Assembly (NCBI RefSeq): GCF_016862795.1
Contig: NZ_BONQ01000182.1
Coordinates: 21,222-85,221, forward strand
Source: Dactylosporangium siamense
Lineage (GTDB): Bacteria; Actinomycetota; Actinomycetes; Mycobacteriales; Micromonosporaceae
DNA: 64,000 bases
Direction of reading: 5' to 3'
How positions within the stretch are numbered: position 1 is the first letter of the stretch; every line of letters starts with the position of its first letter. The position numbers and the translations under genes are program-made. Below the pieces are notes generated by a model that was not told the DNA's origin, searched no databases, and was given only the letters and a program-made list of their open reading frames with translations. Below are positions 30,775 to 38,088 of the stretch, piece after piece.

Positions 30775-31356
30775 GTGACGACCACCCAGCAGGAGCGCGA
30801 CGTCGTCGACCTACTGGTCGACCAGCACCGCCAGATCACGGTGTTGTTCGCCGAGGTCAAGGCCGCCCGGGGAGATGCGAAGCGGGACGCGTTCCGCCGG
30901 TTGGTGCGGCTGCTCGCCGTACACGAGAGCGTCGAGGAGTTGATCGTGCATCCGGCTGCTCGCGGTGGCGCCGGCGACGAGATCGTCGACGCGCGGCTGC
31001 GGGAGGAGCACGACGCCAAGCAGGCGCTGTCCGACCTGGATGAGCTGGGGGTACATGCGGCGTCGTTCGACGGGAAGTTCGCCGCGTTCGAGCAGGCCGT
31101 CGTCGCCCATGCCATGCATGAGGAGATGGAGGAGCTGCCGGCGCTGCGGAGCAACACCGACGCGAAGCAGCTGCGCCGGATGGCTGATGCCCTGCGTGCG
31201 GTTGAGGCGATCGCGCCGACCCGGCCGCACCCCGCAGCGGGTGAGTCAGCGACAGCGAATCTGCTGTTCGGCCCGCCGTTCGCCGTCTTCGACCGGGCCC
31301 GTGACGCACTTCGGGACTGGCGCACCGCAGACAGCGAGACGACGATCAGCGCCTGA
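30775..31356 (+). CDS. Hemerythrin HHE-domain protein
   Basis: 193 residues. The four-helix hemerythrin bundle carries the expected ligands in order: DQHRQI (His), LAVHESVEELIVH (His and Glu, His), REEHDAKQAL (His) and AHAMHEEMEELP (His and His/Glu). Such proteins bind a di-iron centre and take part in oxygen, NO or redox sensing in actinomycetes. The last 50 residues (RPHPAAGESATANLLFGPPF) are an extension outside the bundle. GTG 30775 has a good ACGGAGG site. A SigB-like promoter upstream suggests stress induction. Confidence 0.87.
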   Translation: MTTTQQERDVVDLLVDQHRQITVLFAEVKAARGDAKRDAFRRLVRLLAVHESVEELIVHPAARGGAGDEIVDARLREEHDAKQALSDLDELGVHAASFDGKFAAFEQAVVAHAMHEEMEELPALRSNTDAKQLRRMADALRAVEAIAPTRPHPAAGESATANLLFGPPFAVFDRARDALRDWRTADSETTISA

Positions 31357-31370
31357 CTCCCGCACGCGGC

Positions 31371-32345
31371 TCAGACGGCCGCGGAGACGCGGTCGGTGAG
31401 GGCGGCGTCGGCCTGGCGGAACACGGATCCGGCCGGGCCGTCGAACATCAGGCGCCGGCAGCCGTCGAGCTCGAGGTACACGTCGCCTCCACCGCCGGTC
31501 GGCCGGAACACCGCGAAGCGGCCGGCGTGGGCGGTGCACGGCACGATCGGTCCGGCGTCGAGCATGCGCCGGCGGAGGTCTGTCCAGGCCTGTGCGGTGA
31601 GGACCCCGCCGCGTTCGAAGCTCCCGGCGGGCTTGCCGCTGCCCTGTTCGGAGGCCGGCACCGTGTAGATGCAGAGCCGCATGCCGGCCGTGGGCGGATC
31701 GAAGGCGCCCTTCTCCGAACGCTGCTCGGCGGCCGAGACCCCGACGATCTCACCCCAGCCCTGCGAGCAGCCGGCCTTCGCCGCCTCCGCCGACTCGATC
31801 TCGGCCAGCACGGTGGTCGCCACCGTCGTCGTGTCGAGCTGGTCCAGCGCGTCGCGGACCTCGATCCGCGGCTTGCCGCACACGTCGGTGGCCACGCCCG
31901 GGCGCACCCACCGCCCGCCGGCGTCGAGCATCGCGAACCACACCACACCCACGAGGTCCGCGGTGCACGGGTCGTTCGTGGGCGGCTGGTCGTCGAGGCG
32001 CAGCGTCTCGGTCAGCCGCGCCACCGACGTCGCACGCTTCTCCAGCAGCACCAGGTCCTCGCCGCCCCCGGCGCGCTGCTGCGGGGCGCGGGCACACACC
32101 ACGGCCGCCACCGGCGTGAACCCGGCCGGCAACCAGGGCATCGCCAGCTGCTCCGTCGGGCTGGCGTCGAAGTGCGTCGCCGTGCCGAGCACGGTCCGGC
32201 ACGACGACCACGCGTCGTGGACCTCGGCGGCGGACGTCCTCGGCGGCGGGCCGGACACACCCGGCACGGCCGGCTGCGATCCGGGCCGGGCGCACCCGGT
32301 GAGCAGCGCCAGGGCGGCGACGACAGCGACGGTCCTTCTCGGCAT
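31371..32345 (-). CDS. Putative secreted lipoprotein of unknown function
   Basis: 324 residues. The signal peptide MPRRTVAVVAALALLTGCAR ends in a lipobox (LLTGC, Cys about 18), so it should be membrane-anchored outside the cell. The mature part has eight or so cysteines (SSCRTVLG, VVCARAP, NDPCTAD, TDVCGKP, KAGCSQGWG, RLCIYTVP, IVPCTAHAG, DGCRRLMF), spaced as in a disulfide-stabilised beta-rich protein. No family recognised. Its stop lies 15 bases from the convergent hemerythrin stop, so these two probably share a termination zone. Confidence 0.7.
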   Translation of the reverse strand: MPRRTVAVVAALALLTGCARPGSQPAVPGVSGPPPRTSAAEVHDAWSSCRTVLGTATHFDASPTEQLAMPWLPAGFTPVAAVVCARAPQQRAGGGEDLVLLEKRATSVARLTETLRLDDQPPTNDPCTADLVGVVWFAMLDAGGRWVRPGVATDVCGKPRIEVRDALDQLDTTTVATTVLAEIESAEAAKAGCSQGWGEIVGVSAAEQRSEKGAFDPPTAGMRLCIYTVPASEQGSGKPAGSFERGGVLTAQAWTDLRRRMLDAGPIVPCTAHAGRFAVFRPTGGGGDVYLELDGCRRLMFDGPAGSVFRQADAALTDRVSAAV

Positions 32346-32501
32346 GCACGCTTGGACGCCACGACCCGCCCGCCGGTTCCCGCCATGCCCTGTCGGTGGC
32401 CCGCGACAGATCCGTCACGTGCGAACGCGATCGTCGGGGGGTTCCTGACCGGGCCACTGGTGCGTAAGGTGCGTAATGTACCGGCTGGTAGGAGGACAAG
32501 C

Positions 32502-32867
32502 GTGAGCGACATCCTGGTCACCTCCGAGTCACCTGACGACGCATCAGTGACGGTCGCGTTGCGCGGCGCCGTCGAAGGTGCCGATGCCCCGGACCTGCGC
32601 CGTGTCCTGCTCGACGTGATCATGCGCGTGCGCCCGAGCTATCTGCTGATTGACCTGCAGGCCGTGACCGTGTTGGACGCATTCGCCGTCGGCACGTTGC
32701 AGGCCGCGGTGGAACTCGCTGGAGATGTCCAGCTGAGCGTCGCGGTGCGGATGTGCGAAAACGTCGAACGCCGGGGCGGCGACGGCGCCGACCAGGCGGT
32801 CCTCGCCCGGCTCGCCCACGACGACCTGCTGCTGGTCACCCGCGGCTGCGACGCGTCCAGCCGCTGA
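32502..32867 (+). CDS. STAS-domain protein without the phosphorylatable serine
   Basis: 121 residues with a STAS fold: VTVALRGAVEGADAPDLRRV (strand 1/helix 1), SYLLIDLQAVTVLDAFAVGT (strand 2 with the usual D-S-S-G site replaced by D-A-F-A-V-G) and LSVAVRMCENVERR. Anti-anti-sigma factors are regulated by phosphorylation of that serine; here it is absent, so a constitutive or non-partner-switching role is likely. GTG 32502 has a TAGGAGG site. A 9-bp direct repeat, GGTGCGTAA twice (32459-32476), lies in the promoter region. It is immediately followed by a decayed gene. Confidence 0.65.
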   Translation: MSDILVTSESPDDASVTVALRGAVEGADAPDLRRVLLDVIMRVRPSYLLIDLQAVTVLDAFAVGTLQAAVELAGDVQLSVAVRMCENVERRGGDGADQAVLARLAHDDLLLVTRGCDASSR

Positions 32868-32871
32868 ACGG

Positions 32872-33114
32872 TCGGCCGAGGCAATCACCGCACTCGCCGA
32901 CCTGCGACCGGCCGAGGTGCACTGCGACCTGACCGCCCCGGACGGCAGTCACTGGCGGTTCGGCGACCCCACCGCGGACTCGACGATCACCGGTGCCGCC
33001 GGCGCGTTCTGCCGCGTCGGCGCGCAACGGCTGGCGCCCGCCGACTCGGGCCTGCGCACCAGCGGCCCGCACGCCGGCACGGCGCTGCGGCTGCTGCGCA
33101 ACTACGCCGCCTGA
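32872..33114 (+). pseudogene. 3' remnant of a mycothiol-dependent isomerase/TIGR03084-like gene
   Basis: The frame reads AITALADLRPAEVHCDLTAP then DGSHWRFGDPTADSTITGAA, GAFCRVGAQRLAPADSGLRT and SGPHAGTALRLLRNYAA. This is the C-terminal SCP-like domain of the maleylpyruvate-isomerase/TIGR03084 group ('L.APDG..W.WG....D.V.G.A..FC....QR....D..L...G..A'). The N-terminal DinB-like metal-binding half is absent, and it starts right after the STAS stop. The sequence to 33253 shows nothing recognisable. Confidence 0.55.
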
Positions 33115-33253
33115 GCAGGTCCACGGCGCGGTCAGGGGCGGCGCGGCCCAACCGCACGCCGGCGAAGACCGCGACCGCCGGTGACGGGAGAGTTTGCTGG
33201 CGTTCGATGCTCTGCTGCTCGGTGCAGGCGTGGGCTCGTGTTGCTGGTGTCGC

Positions 33254-34177
33254 TCAGCTGCTGTGTGTGCCGCCTTCGGCCCAGTCGACGAAGTCTGGAT
33301 CAGCCAGCGACCGGATCAAGCTGTCGTAGGCGGCGAGGTCGGCGTCATTGAGGACTTCGCTCCACTGGCCGGGCTTGCCGGAGCGGAAGAAGGCACTGTT
33401 GCTGATGAACAGTCCGAGCCGTTCGTCAGGGGCCAGCTGGTGGGCCTTGGCACGCATGGAGGTGAAGGTGGCCGCCTCGACCAGGGCCGGCCATCGGTTC
33501 CGCGGCACGCGAATGCCCAGCCGGTCGGCGAGTCGCCGCATCTCCCCTGCGAGGTCTCGACAGAGATCGGCATGGTGCAGCAGGATCACCTCCGGTTCGC
33601 TGCGGAGTTCCCACGCCTGGCCGAGATGGTGGACCACGGTGCGCAGCGAGTCCAGGTTCTCCGTCGCCGGCCGCGGGTCATCGATCCACCGCAGCACGCG
33701 TTCACGCGTGCTTGCCGGACGCACCGGTGTGGTCGGCGGGCCGGTGGGTGCCTGGTCGCCGGAGGCCAGGAGGCGGTGGATGACCTTGTCGTCGAGGTTG
33801 GGCCGGTGGTAGGCCATCGACACGGCGACGTCACGGGGATCGCGTCCGACAACGACATACGTGACGCCGGGCAGCTGGGGCAGACCGTCGAGTGGGGTGT
33901 GGGTCTTGATGAACCGGCGGTGTCGCTGGGCGTCCAAGGTCCGGGTGACGTCCGCGATCGGTCTCAGGAACATGTCGAGCCAGGGCGAGACGGTGGTGAG
34001 CGCGGCGGGCAGGTCGGGGGTCTGGAAGATCAGCAGAGCGCAGATCATCTGCATCCAGGTCGTGCCGCATTTCGACGGCACGCTGATCACGATGTCGTCC
34101 GGCCGCAGCTGGAACTCGCGCCAGCGGCTGCTGTCGGTCAGTCCGCAGCGGTAGACGGCGGGCGCCGCGTTCACCAT
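33254..34177 (-). CDS. PAPS-dependent sulfotransferase
   Basis: 307-residue cytosolic-type (SULT) sulfotransferase. The 5'-phosphosulfate loop is PSKCGTTWMQ (residues 34-43), the 3'-phosphate-binding motif is VVVGRDPRDVAVSM, and the C-terminal RKGxxGDW equivalent is RSGKPGQWSEVL. The likely catalytic histidine lies in RRFIKTHTPLDG. Family members transfer sulfate from PAPS to alcohols, phenols or glycans. No biosynthetic partner lies next to it, so the acceptor is unknown. ATG 34177 places the PAPS loop at the usual distance. It is downstream of, but not overlapping, the two-component/ABC operon. Confidence 0.88.
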   Translation of the reverse strand: MVNAAPAVYRCGLTDSSRWREFQLRPDDIVISVPSKCGTTWMQMICALLIFQTPDLPAALTTVSPWLDMFLRPIADVTRTLDAQRHRRFIKTHTPLDGLPQLPGVTYVVVGRDPRDVAVSMAYHRPNLDDKVIHRLLASGDQAPTGPPTTPVRPASTRERVLRWIDDPRPATENLDSLRTVVHHLGQAWELRSEPEVILLHHADLCRDLAGEMRRLADRLGIRVPRNRWPALVEAATFTSMRAKAHQLAPDERLGLFISNSAFFRSGKPGQWSEVLNDADLAAYDSLIRSLADPDFVDWAEGGTHSS

Positions 34178-34286
34178 GTCATCACCCTATCGGCCGGGCC
34201 TGTCACGGTGAGTCGCGTCCGATCCGGTGTCCCCGCTGGCTGTCCGTTCACACAACGGACGGCACTCCGCCCGCCACGACGGTCAG

Positions 34287-34919
34287 CTACAGCGGTGGGC
34301 GCAGGATCCCGCGGGACAGCGCGGCGGTCACGGCGGCCGTCCGGTCACTGACGCCGAGCTTCACGAACGCGCGCACCAGGTGCGTCTTGACCGTCGCCTC
34401 ACCGATGAACAGCACGCGGCCGATCTCCGGGTTGGACAGGCCGCGGGCGACCAGGCCGAGCACCTCGGCCTCCCTCGGCGTGAGCTGCTCGGCGACCGGT
34501 GCCCGACGCCGGTCGGCCAGCCGCGCGGCGACCAGGGGCGCCAGCACCGACTCGCCCCGCGCCGCGGCGTGGATCGCGTCGACCAGCTGCGCGAGCGGGG
34601 TGTCCTTGAGCAGGTAGCCGACCGCACCCGCCTCGATGGCGCGCAGGACGTCCTCGCCGGTGTCGTACGTGGTGAGGACCAGGACCCGGACCTCGGGGAA
34701 GCGCGCGGTGATGCGCGCGGTCGCCTCGGTGCCGTTGACGTCGGGCATCCGCAGATCCATCAGGACCACGTCGGGTCGCAGCGTGGCGGTGAGGGTCCAC
34801 GCCTCGTCGCCGGACGCTGCCTCGCCGACCACCTGCAGATCGTCGGCCATCTCGAGCATGCTGCGAAGCCCGACCCGCACCACCGGGTGGTCGTCGACGA
34901 GCAGGACACGGACCGTCAC
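34287..34919 (-). CDS. NarL/FixJ-family response regulator
   Basis: 210 residues. Receiver: VRVLLVDDHPVVRVGLRSML, phospho-acceptor in VVLMDLRMPD, T in VLTTYD, K in YLLKDTP. LuxR HTH: LTPREAEVLGLVARGLSNPE followed by GEATVKTHLVRAFVKLGVSDR. GTG 34919 overlaps the kinase stop (GTGA). It is the last gene of a four-gene minus-strand operon (ATPase, permease, kinase, regulator), so it most likely controls that ABC exporter in response to an envelope or drug signal. Confidence 0.92.
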   Translation of the reverse strand: MTVRVLLVDDHPVVRVGLRSMLEMADDLQVVGEAASGDEAWTLTATLRPDVVLMDLRMPDVNGTEATARITARFPEVRVLVLTTYDTGEDVLRAIEAGAVGYLLKDTPLAQLVDAIHAAARGESVLAPLVAARLADRRRAPVAEQLTPREAEVLGLVARGLSNPEIGRVLFIGEATVKTHLVRAFVKLGVSDRTAAVTAALSRGILRPPL

Positions 34920-36124
34920 GGTGCGTCCGGCGGCACCGTCAAGGCCGGCGACAGCATCGGCAGCTCGACGTGGACCGTCGTGCCCGCGCCCGGTGCGGAG
35001 ACGACCGTGCAGGTGCCGCCGAGGCCGATGACCCGGCTGCGCAGCCCGGACAGGCCGTAGCCGCCGTGCCCGCGCCCCGGTGCGAAGCCCTGCCCGTCGT
35101 CGCTGACAGTGAGCGCGCCGGGCGAGAACACGATGCGCACCGACGAGGCCTTGGCATGCCGCCGGATGTTGGCGAGGGCCTCTTGAGCGGCCCGGAGGAA
35201 CACGACGTCGCGCTCGGGCGTCCCGCCGCCTGGCGCGTCGTCGCTCTCGACGTCCACGGGGACGCCGGTGTCGCGGGTGTGCCGCTCGGCCAGCCGGGCC
35301 AGGGCCTCGGTCAGGTTGTGCGCGCTGAGGTCGGGCGGGCACAGGGCGGCCACCAGGGAACGCGCCTCGGCCAGGTTCTCCCGGGCGGTGCGCTCGATGA
35401 GGTCGAGCTGGTCGGGGACCGGGGCGGCGGCGCGCTCCAGGGTCAGCCGGGCCGACTGGGTCAGCATGAGGATGCTGGTGAAGCCTTGGGCGAGGGTGTC
35501 GTGGATCTCGACCGACAGCCGCTCGCGTTCGGCGGTCATGCCGGCCGTGTGCCGTTCGCGGGCCAGCGCGGAGCGGGTCTCGGTCAGCTCGGCGATGAGC
35601 TCGCTGCGGTCGCGACTCTGTGAGATGACCGCGGAGATGTAGGCGCCGAGAAGCCCGGCCGACAGCACGGGGAAGATCACCGTCGGCAGGAGTGCGACCG
35701 CGGTCGATGCGGAGAGTCCGAAGTGGACGAACATGGCGGCCATCAGCAGCACGGCGAGGATGCCCAGGACGATCAGCCGGGCGCGCCACCGCTCGAGGAA
35801 CAGGAACAGGTGCAGGAACACCACGGACATCAGCAGCGCCGCGGCCATCGTCAGCATGATGAGCCCGGCGAAGAGCACGAGGGCCCCGGCGAGCTGCACG
35901 ATCCCGCGCCGCCCGCCGGGGCGCCGCACCGCGTGGGCGCCGAACCGCCAGTACCAGAGCAGAAACACACACAGCAGGAGCGACGCCAGCAGGCGGGCGC
36001 GCATGGTCAGGGCGTCGTCGGCCCAGACCAGCGCGCCGGTGATGACCGGCGCCGCCACGGCCACCAGGTCCCAGACGGCGTGGAACCGGTCCCATGCGTG
36101 CCCGCCCGGCGGCGCTTCGGTCAA
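34916..36124 (-). CDS. Sensor histidine kinase (HisKA_3)
   Basis: 402 residues from TTG 36124. The codon sits in a TTGA overlap with the permease stop, which marks the start better than any ATG; an open frame continuing to 36502 lies entirely inside the permease gene. Six to seven transmembrane helices (to about residue 195) are followed by the phosphoacceptor box ERERLSVEIHDTLAQGFTSI, a DUF-like helical pair and HATPase_c (NIRRHAKAS, SDDGQGFAPG, GYGLSGLRSRV). As with LiaS/DesK-type kinases there is little extracytoplasmic sequence, suggesting it senses the exporter or membrane stress. Confidence 0.88.
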   Translation of the reverse strand: MTEAPPGGHAWDRFHAVWDLVAVAAPVITGALVWADDALTMRARLLASLLLCVFLLWYWRFGAHAVRRPGGRRGIVQLAGALVLFAGLIMLTMAAALLMSVVFLHLFLFLERWRARLIVLGILAVLLMAAMFVHFGLSASTAVALLPTVIFPVLSAGLLGAYISAVISQSRDRSELIAELTETRSALARERHTAGMTAERERLSVEIHDTLAQGFTSILMLTQSARLTLERAAAPVPDQLDLIERTARENLAEARSLVAALCPPDLSAHNLTEALARLAERHTRDTGVPVDVESDDAPGGGTPERDVVFLRAAQEALANIRRHAKASSVRIVFSPGALTVSDDGQGFAPGRGHGGYGLSGLRSRVIGLGGTCTVVSAPGAGTTVHVELPMLSPALTVPPDAP

Positions 36125-36918
36125 CTGTCCTCCCGGCCGGTCCAGCGGAACGTCAGCAGACACAGCGCCAGCCCGACGATCACCCATGCCCCCAGCATGA
36201 TGGCAACCCGGCCCAGTTCCCAAGTCCCGGCGGGCTCGTTCGCGGCGAACGCGTCCGGCAGGAACACCGACCGCATGCCCTGCGCCATCCACTTGAGCGG
36301 GAACACGGCCGCGATCTGCTGCATCCACGCCGGCAGATCGGTGAACACGAAGAAGACGCCCGAGATGAACTGCAGCACCAGCGCCACCGGGGTGACCACG
36401 GCCGGTGCCCGCTTGGCCTCCCGCGGGATCGACGAGAACGCGATCCCGCACAGCGTGCAGGCGGCGATGCCGAGCAGCGAGACCCACAGCAGCGTGAGCC
36501 ACTGCCCGCCCGTCGCCGGCAGCGTCACGTCGAAGAACGCGGTCGCGATGGCCAGCATGATGGCGCAGCCGCCCACGCCGATGAGGTACACCATCGCGAC
36601 CTTGCCGATGAAGTACGCGCCGGCCGGCATCGGCGCACCGTACAGCCGCTTCAGCACGCCCCGGTCGCGTTCCATCGGGATCTGGACGGCGAGGGTCTGG
36701 AAACCGTTGGTGAGCTGCGCGGCGGCGATCATGCCGGGCACGAAGTACTGCGTCAGGGTCACCCCCGGCGCGACGTCGTCGCCGCCGAAGACCGAGCCGA
36801 ACACGATGAGCAGCAGGATCGGCAGCGCGAAGGAGAAGATGACCGACTCGCGGCCGCGGAAGAACTGGCGTAGTTCCAGGCCGCTGCGCAGCAGCCCGAG
36901 ACGCAGCGTGAGGGTCAT
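36121..36918 (-). CDS. ABC-2 type transporter permease
   Basis: 265 residues, six transmembrane helices, ABC-2 fold: amphipathic N-terminus LRQFFRGRESVIFSFALPIL, then YFVPGMIAAAQLTNGFQTLA with the family's ERDRGVLKRLYGAPM coupling loop, and FISGVFFVFTDLPAWMQQIA near the end. It resembles DrrB-like exporter subunits for drugs, lipids or secondary metabolites. Start ATG 36918 overlaps the ATPase stop (ATGA), and the stop overlaps the kinase TTG. The permease, ATPase, kinase and regulator are translationally coupled in one unit. Confidence 0.9.
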   Translation of the reverse strand: MTLTLRLGLLRSGLELRQFFRGRESVIFSFALPILLLIVFGSVFGGDDVAPGVTLTQYFVPGMIAAAQLTNGFQTLAVQIPMERDRGVLKRLYGAPMPAGAYFIGKVAMVYLIGVGGCAIMLAIATAFFDVTLPATGGQWLTLLWVSLLGIAACTLCGIAFSSIPREAKRAPAVVTPVALVLQFISGVFFVFTDLPAWMQQIAAVFPLKWMAQGMRSVFLPDAFAANEPAGTWELGRVAIMLGAWVIVGLALCLLTFRWTGREDS

Positions 36919-37772
36919 GCGGTCTCCTGGATCATCGAGAGGTACGTGTCTTCCAGCGACGGCCGGGTGACCGTCAGCTCCGGCACCTCGCCGCCGAACC
37001 GGGCGACCAGGTCGGCGACGAACTTCGCCGGGGTGTCGGTGTCGTGCTCCTGCGGGCCGTCCGCGGCGGTCCAGCGGACCTTCGCCGCCGCGCTGCCCCG
37101 GCCGCCGAGCGTCGCCGGCGTGGCGACCGCCACCATCCGCCCGCGGGTGATCACGCCGACCCGGTCCGCGAGGGTCTCCGCCTCGTCCAGGTAGTGCGTG
37201 GTGAGCAGGATCGTGGTCCCGCCCGCGGCGAGGTCCCGGATCAGGTCCCAGAACTCGCGGCGGGCCTGCGGGTCGAAGCCGGTGGTCGGCTCGTCGAGGA
37301 ACAGCAGCTCGGGCCGGCCGATGATGCCCAGCGCCACGTCGAGCCGGCGGCGCTGGCCCCCGGACAGCACCTTGGCCCGGTCCTTGCGCTTCGCCTGCAG
37401 GCCGACCCGTTCGATCACCTCGTCCGGACGGGCGGGATTCGGGTAGTACTTCGCGAAGTGCTGCACGACCTCCTGCACCGAGAGCTCCTCGAACTCGCCG
37501 GTGGACTGCAGCACGACGCCGATGCGGGACCGCCAGTCCAGCGGGCGGCGCTGCGGGTCGACGCCGAGGACGTGGACCTCGCCGCCGCTGCGCTTGCGGA
37601 AGCCCTCCAGCATCTCGACGGTCGTGGTCTTGCCGGCGCCGTTCGGCCCGAGCAGGGCGAACACCTCGCCCCGTTCGACGGTGAGGTCGAGCCCGTCGAC
37701 CGCATGGTGGGCGCCGTAGGTCTTTCGCAGGCCCTTGGCCTCGATGGCATATGCATCGGTCACGATCTCCAT
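36915..37772 (-). CDS. ABC transporter ATP-binding protein (DrrA-type exporter)
   Basis: 285-residue ATPase with Walker A LLGPNGAGKTTT, Q-loop VVLQSTGEF, signature LSGGQRRRLDVALG, Walker B LLFLDEPTTGFDP and TTHYLDEAE. The C-terminal 60 residues with PSLEDTYLSMIQE match the DrrA/CcmA exporter extension. First gene of the exporter/two-component operon. ATG 37772; GTG or ATG codons immediately downstream are possible but would trim only a few residues. A CebR-like operator (37871-37884) lies about 100 bases upstream, between this operon and the divergent CBM32 gene, and might influence both. Confidence 0.92.
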   Translation of the reverse strand: MEIVTDAYAIEAKGLRKTYGAHHAVDGLDLTVERGEVFALLGPNGAGKTTTVEMLEGFRKRSGGEVHVLGVDPQRRPLDWRSRIGVVLQSTGEFEELSVQEVVQHFAKYYPNPARPDEVIERVGLQAKRKDRAKVLSGGQRRRLDVALGIIGRPELLFLDEPTTGFDPQARREFWDLIRDLAAGGTTILLTTHYLDEAETLADRVGVITRGRMVAVATPATLGGRGSAAAKVRWTAADGPQEHDTDTPAKFVADLVARFGGEVPELTVTRPSLEDTYLSMIQETA

Positions 37773-37870
37773 CGTGGCCGGTCCGCGACGTCAGCGGGTC
37801 AACCGGTCGATGGACGCGCCCGCCCAACCCGGGCGTCGCAGCCGAGGACTCGAGGGACGGCAACTCTTGC

Positions 37871-37974
37871 AGAGAGCGCTCCCAGGAGAGCGGTAATCGT
37901 CGGGTGTCACTGCACCGCGGTTCATCACGCCGCTCCGGCCTCCCCATAGGCCAGCTTCGGTAAGCGCTCTCCCA
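37871..37974. promoter_or_regulatory. Two upstream CebR-like operator sites
   Basis: AGAGAGCGCTCCCA (37871-37884) and TAAGCGCTCTCCCA (37961-37974) share the AGCGCT core of the CebR/CelR LacI-family operator (TGGGAGCGCTCCCA). They lie 118 and 28 bases before the -35 of the CBM32 gene promoter, in the divergent intergenic space 37773-38088. Spacing would allow looping with the site at 38026. Confidence 0.5.
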
Positions 37975-37988
37975 TTCTTGTCGAAGCA

Positions 37989-38041
37989 TTGACACCTCTC
38001 AAGAGAGCGTCCAAAGTGACCCGTGTGAGAGCGCTCTCTCA
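37989..38041 (+). promoter_or_regulatory. Promoter and operator of the CBM32 beta-helix gene
   Basis: -35 TTGACA (37989-37994), 17-bp spacer, CAAAGT as weak -10, then TGAGAGCGCTCTCTCA (38026-38041) with the 12-bp perfect core GAGAGCGCTCTC near the expected start. The layout repeats that of the GH16 promoter at 23044. A GAAGGAG site lies before ATG 38089. Confidence 0.6.
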
Positions 38042-38088
38042 CATCCTCGTCACACCGCCGACATCCCAGCTTCACGAAGGAGTCCCCT

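Noticed and set aside
36125..36502. N-terminal extension of the second sensor kinase
   Set aside because: It is out-of-frame reading through the ABC permease; the TTGA overlap at 36121-36124 gives a better start.
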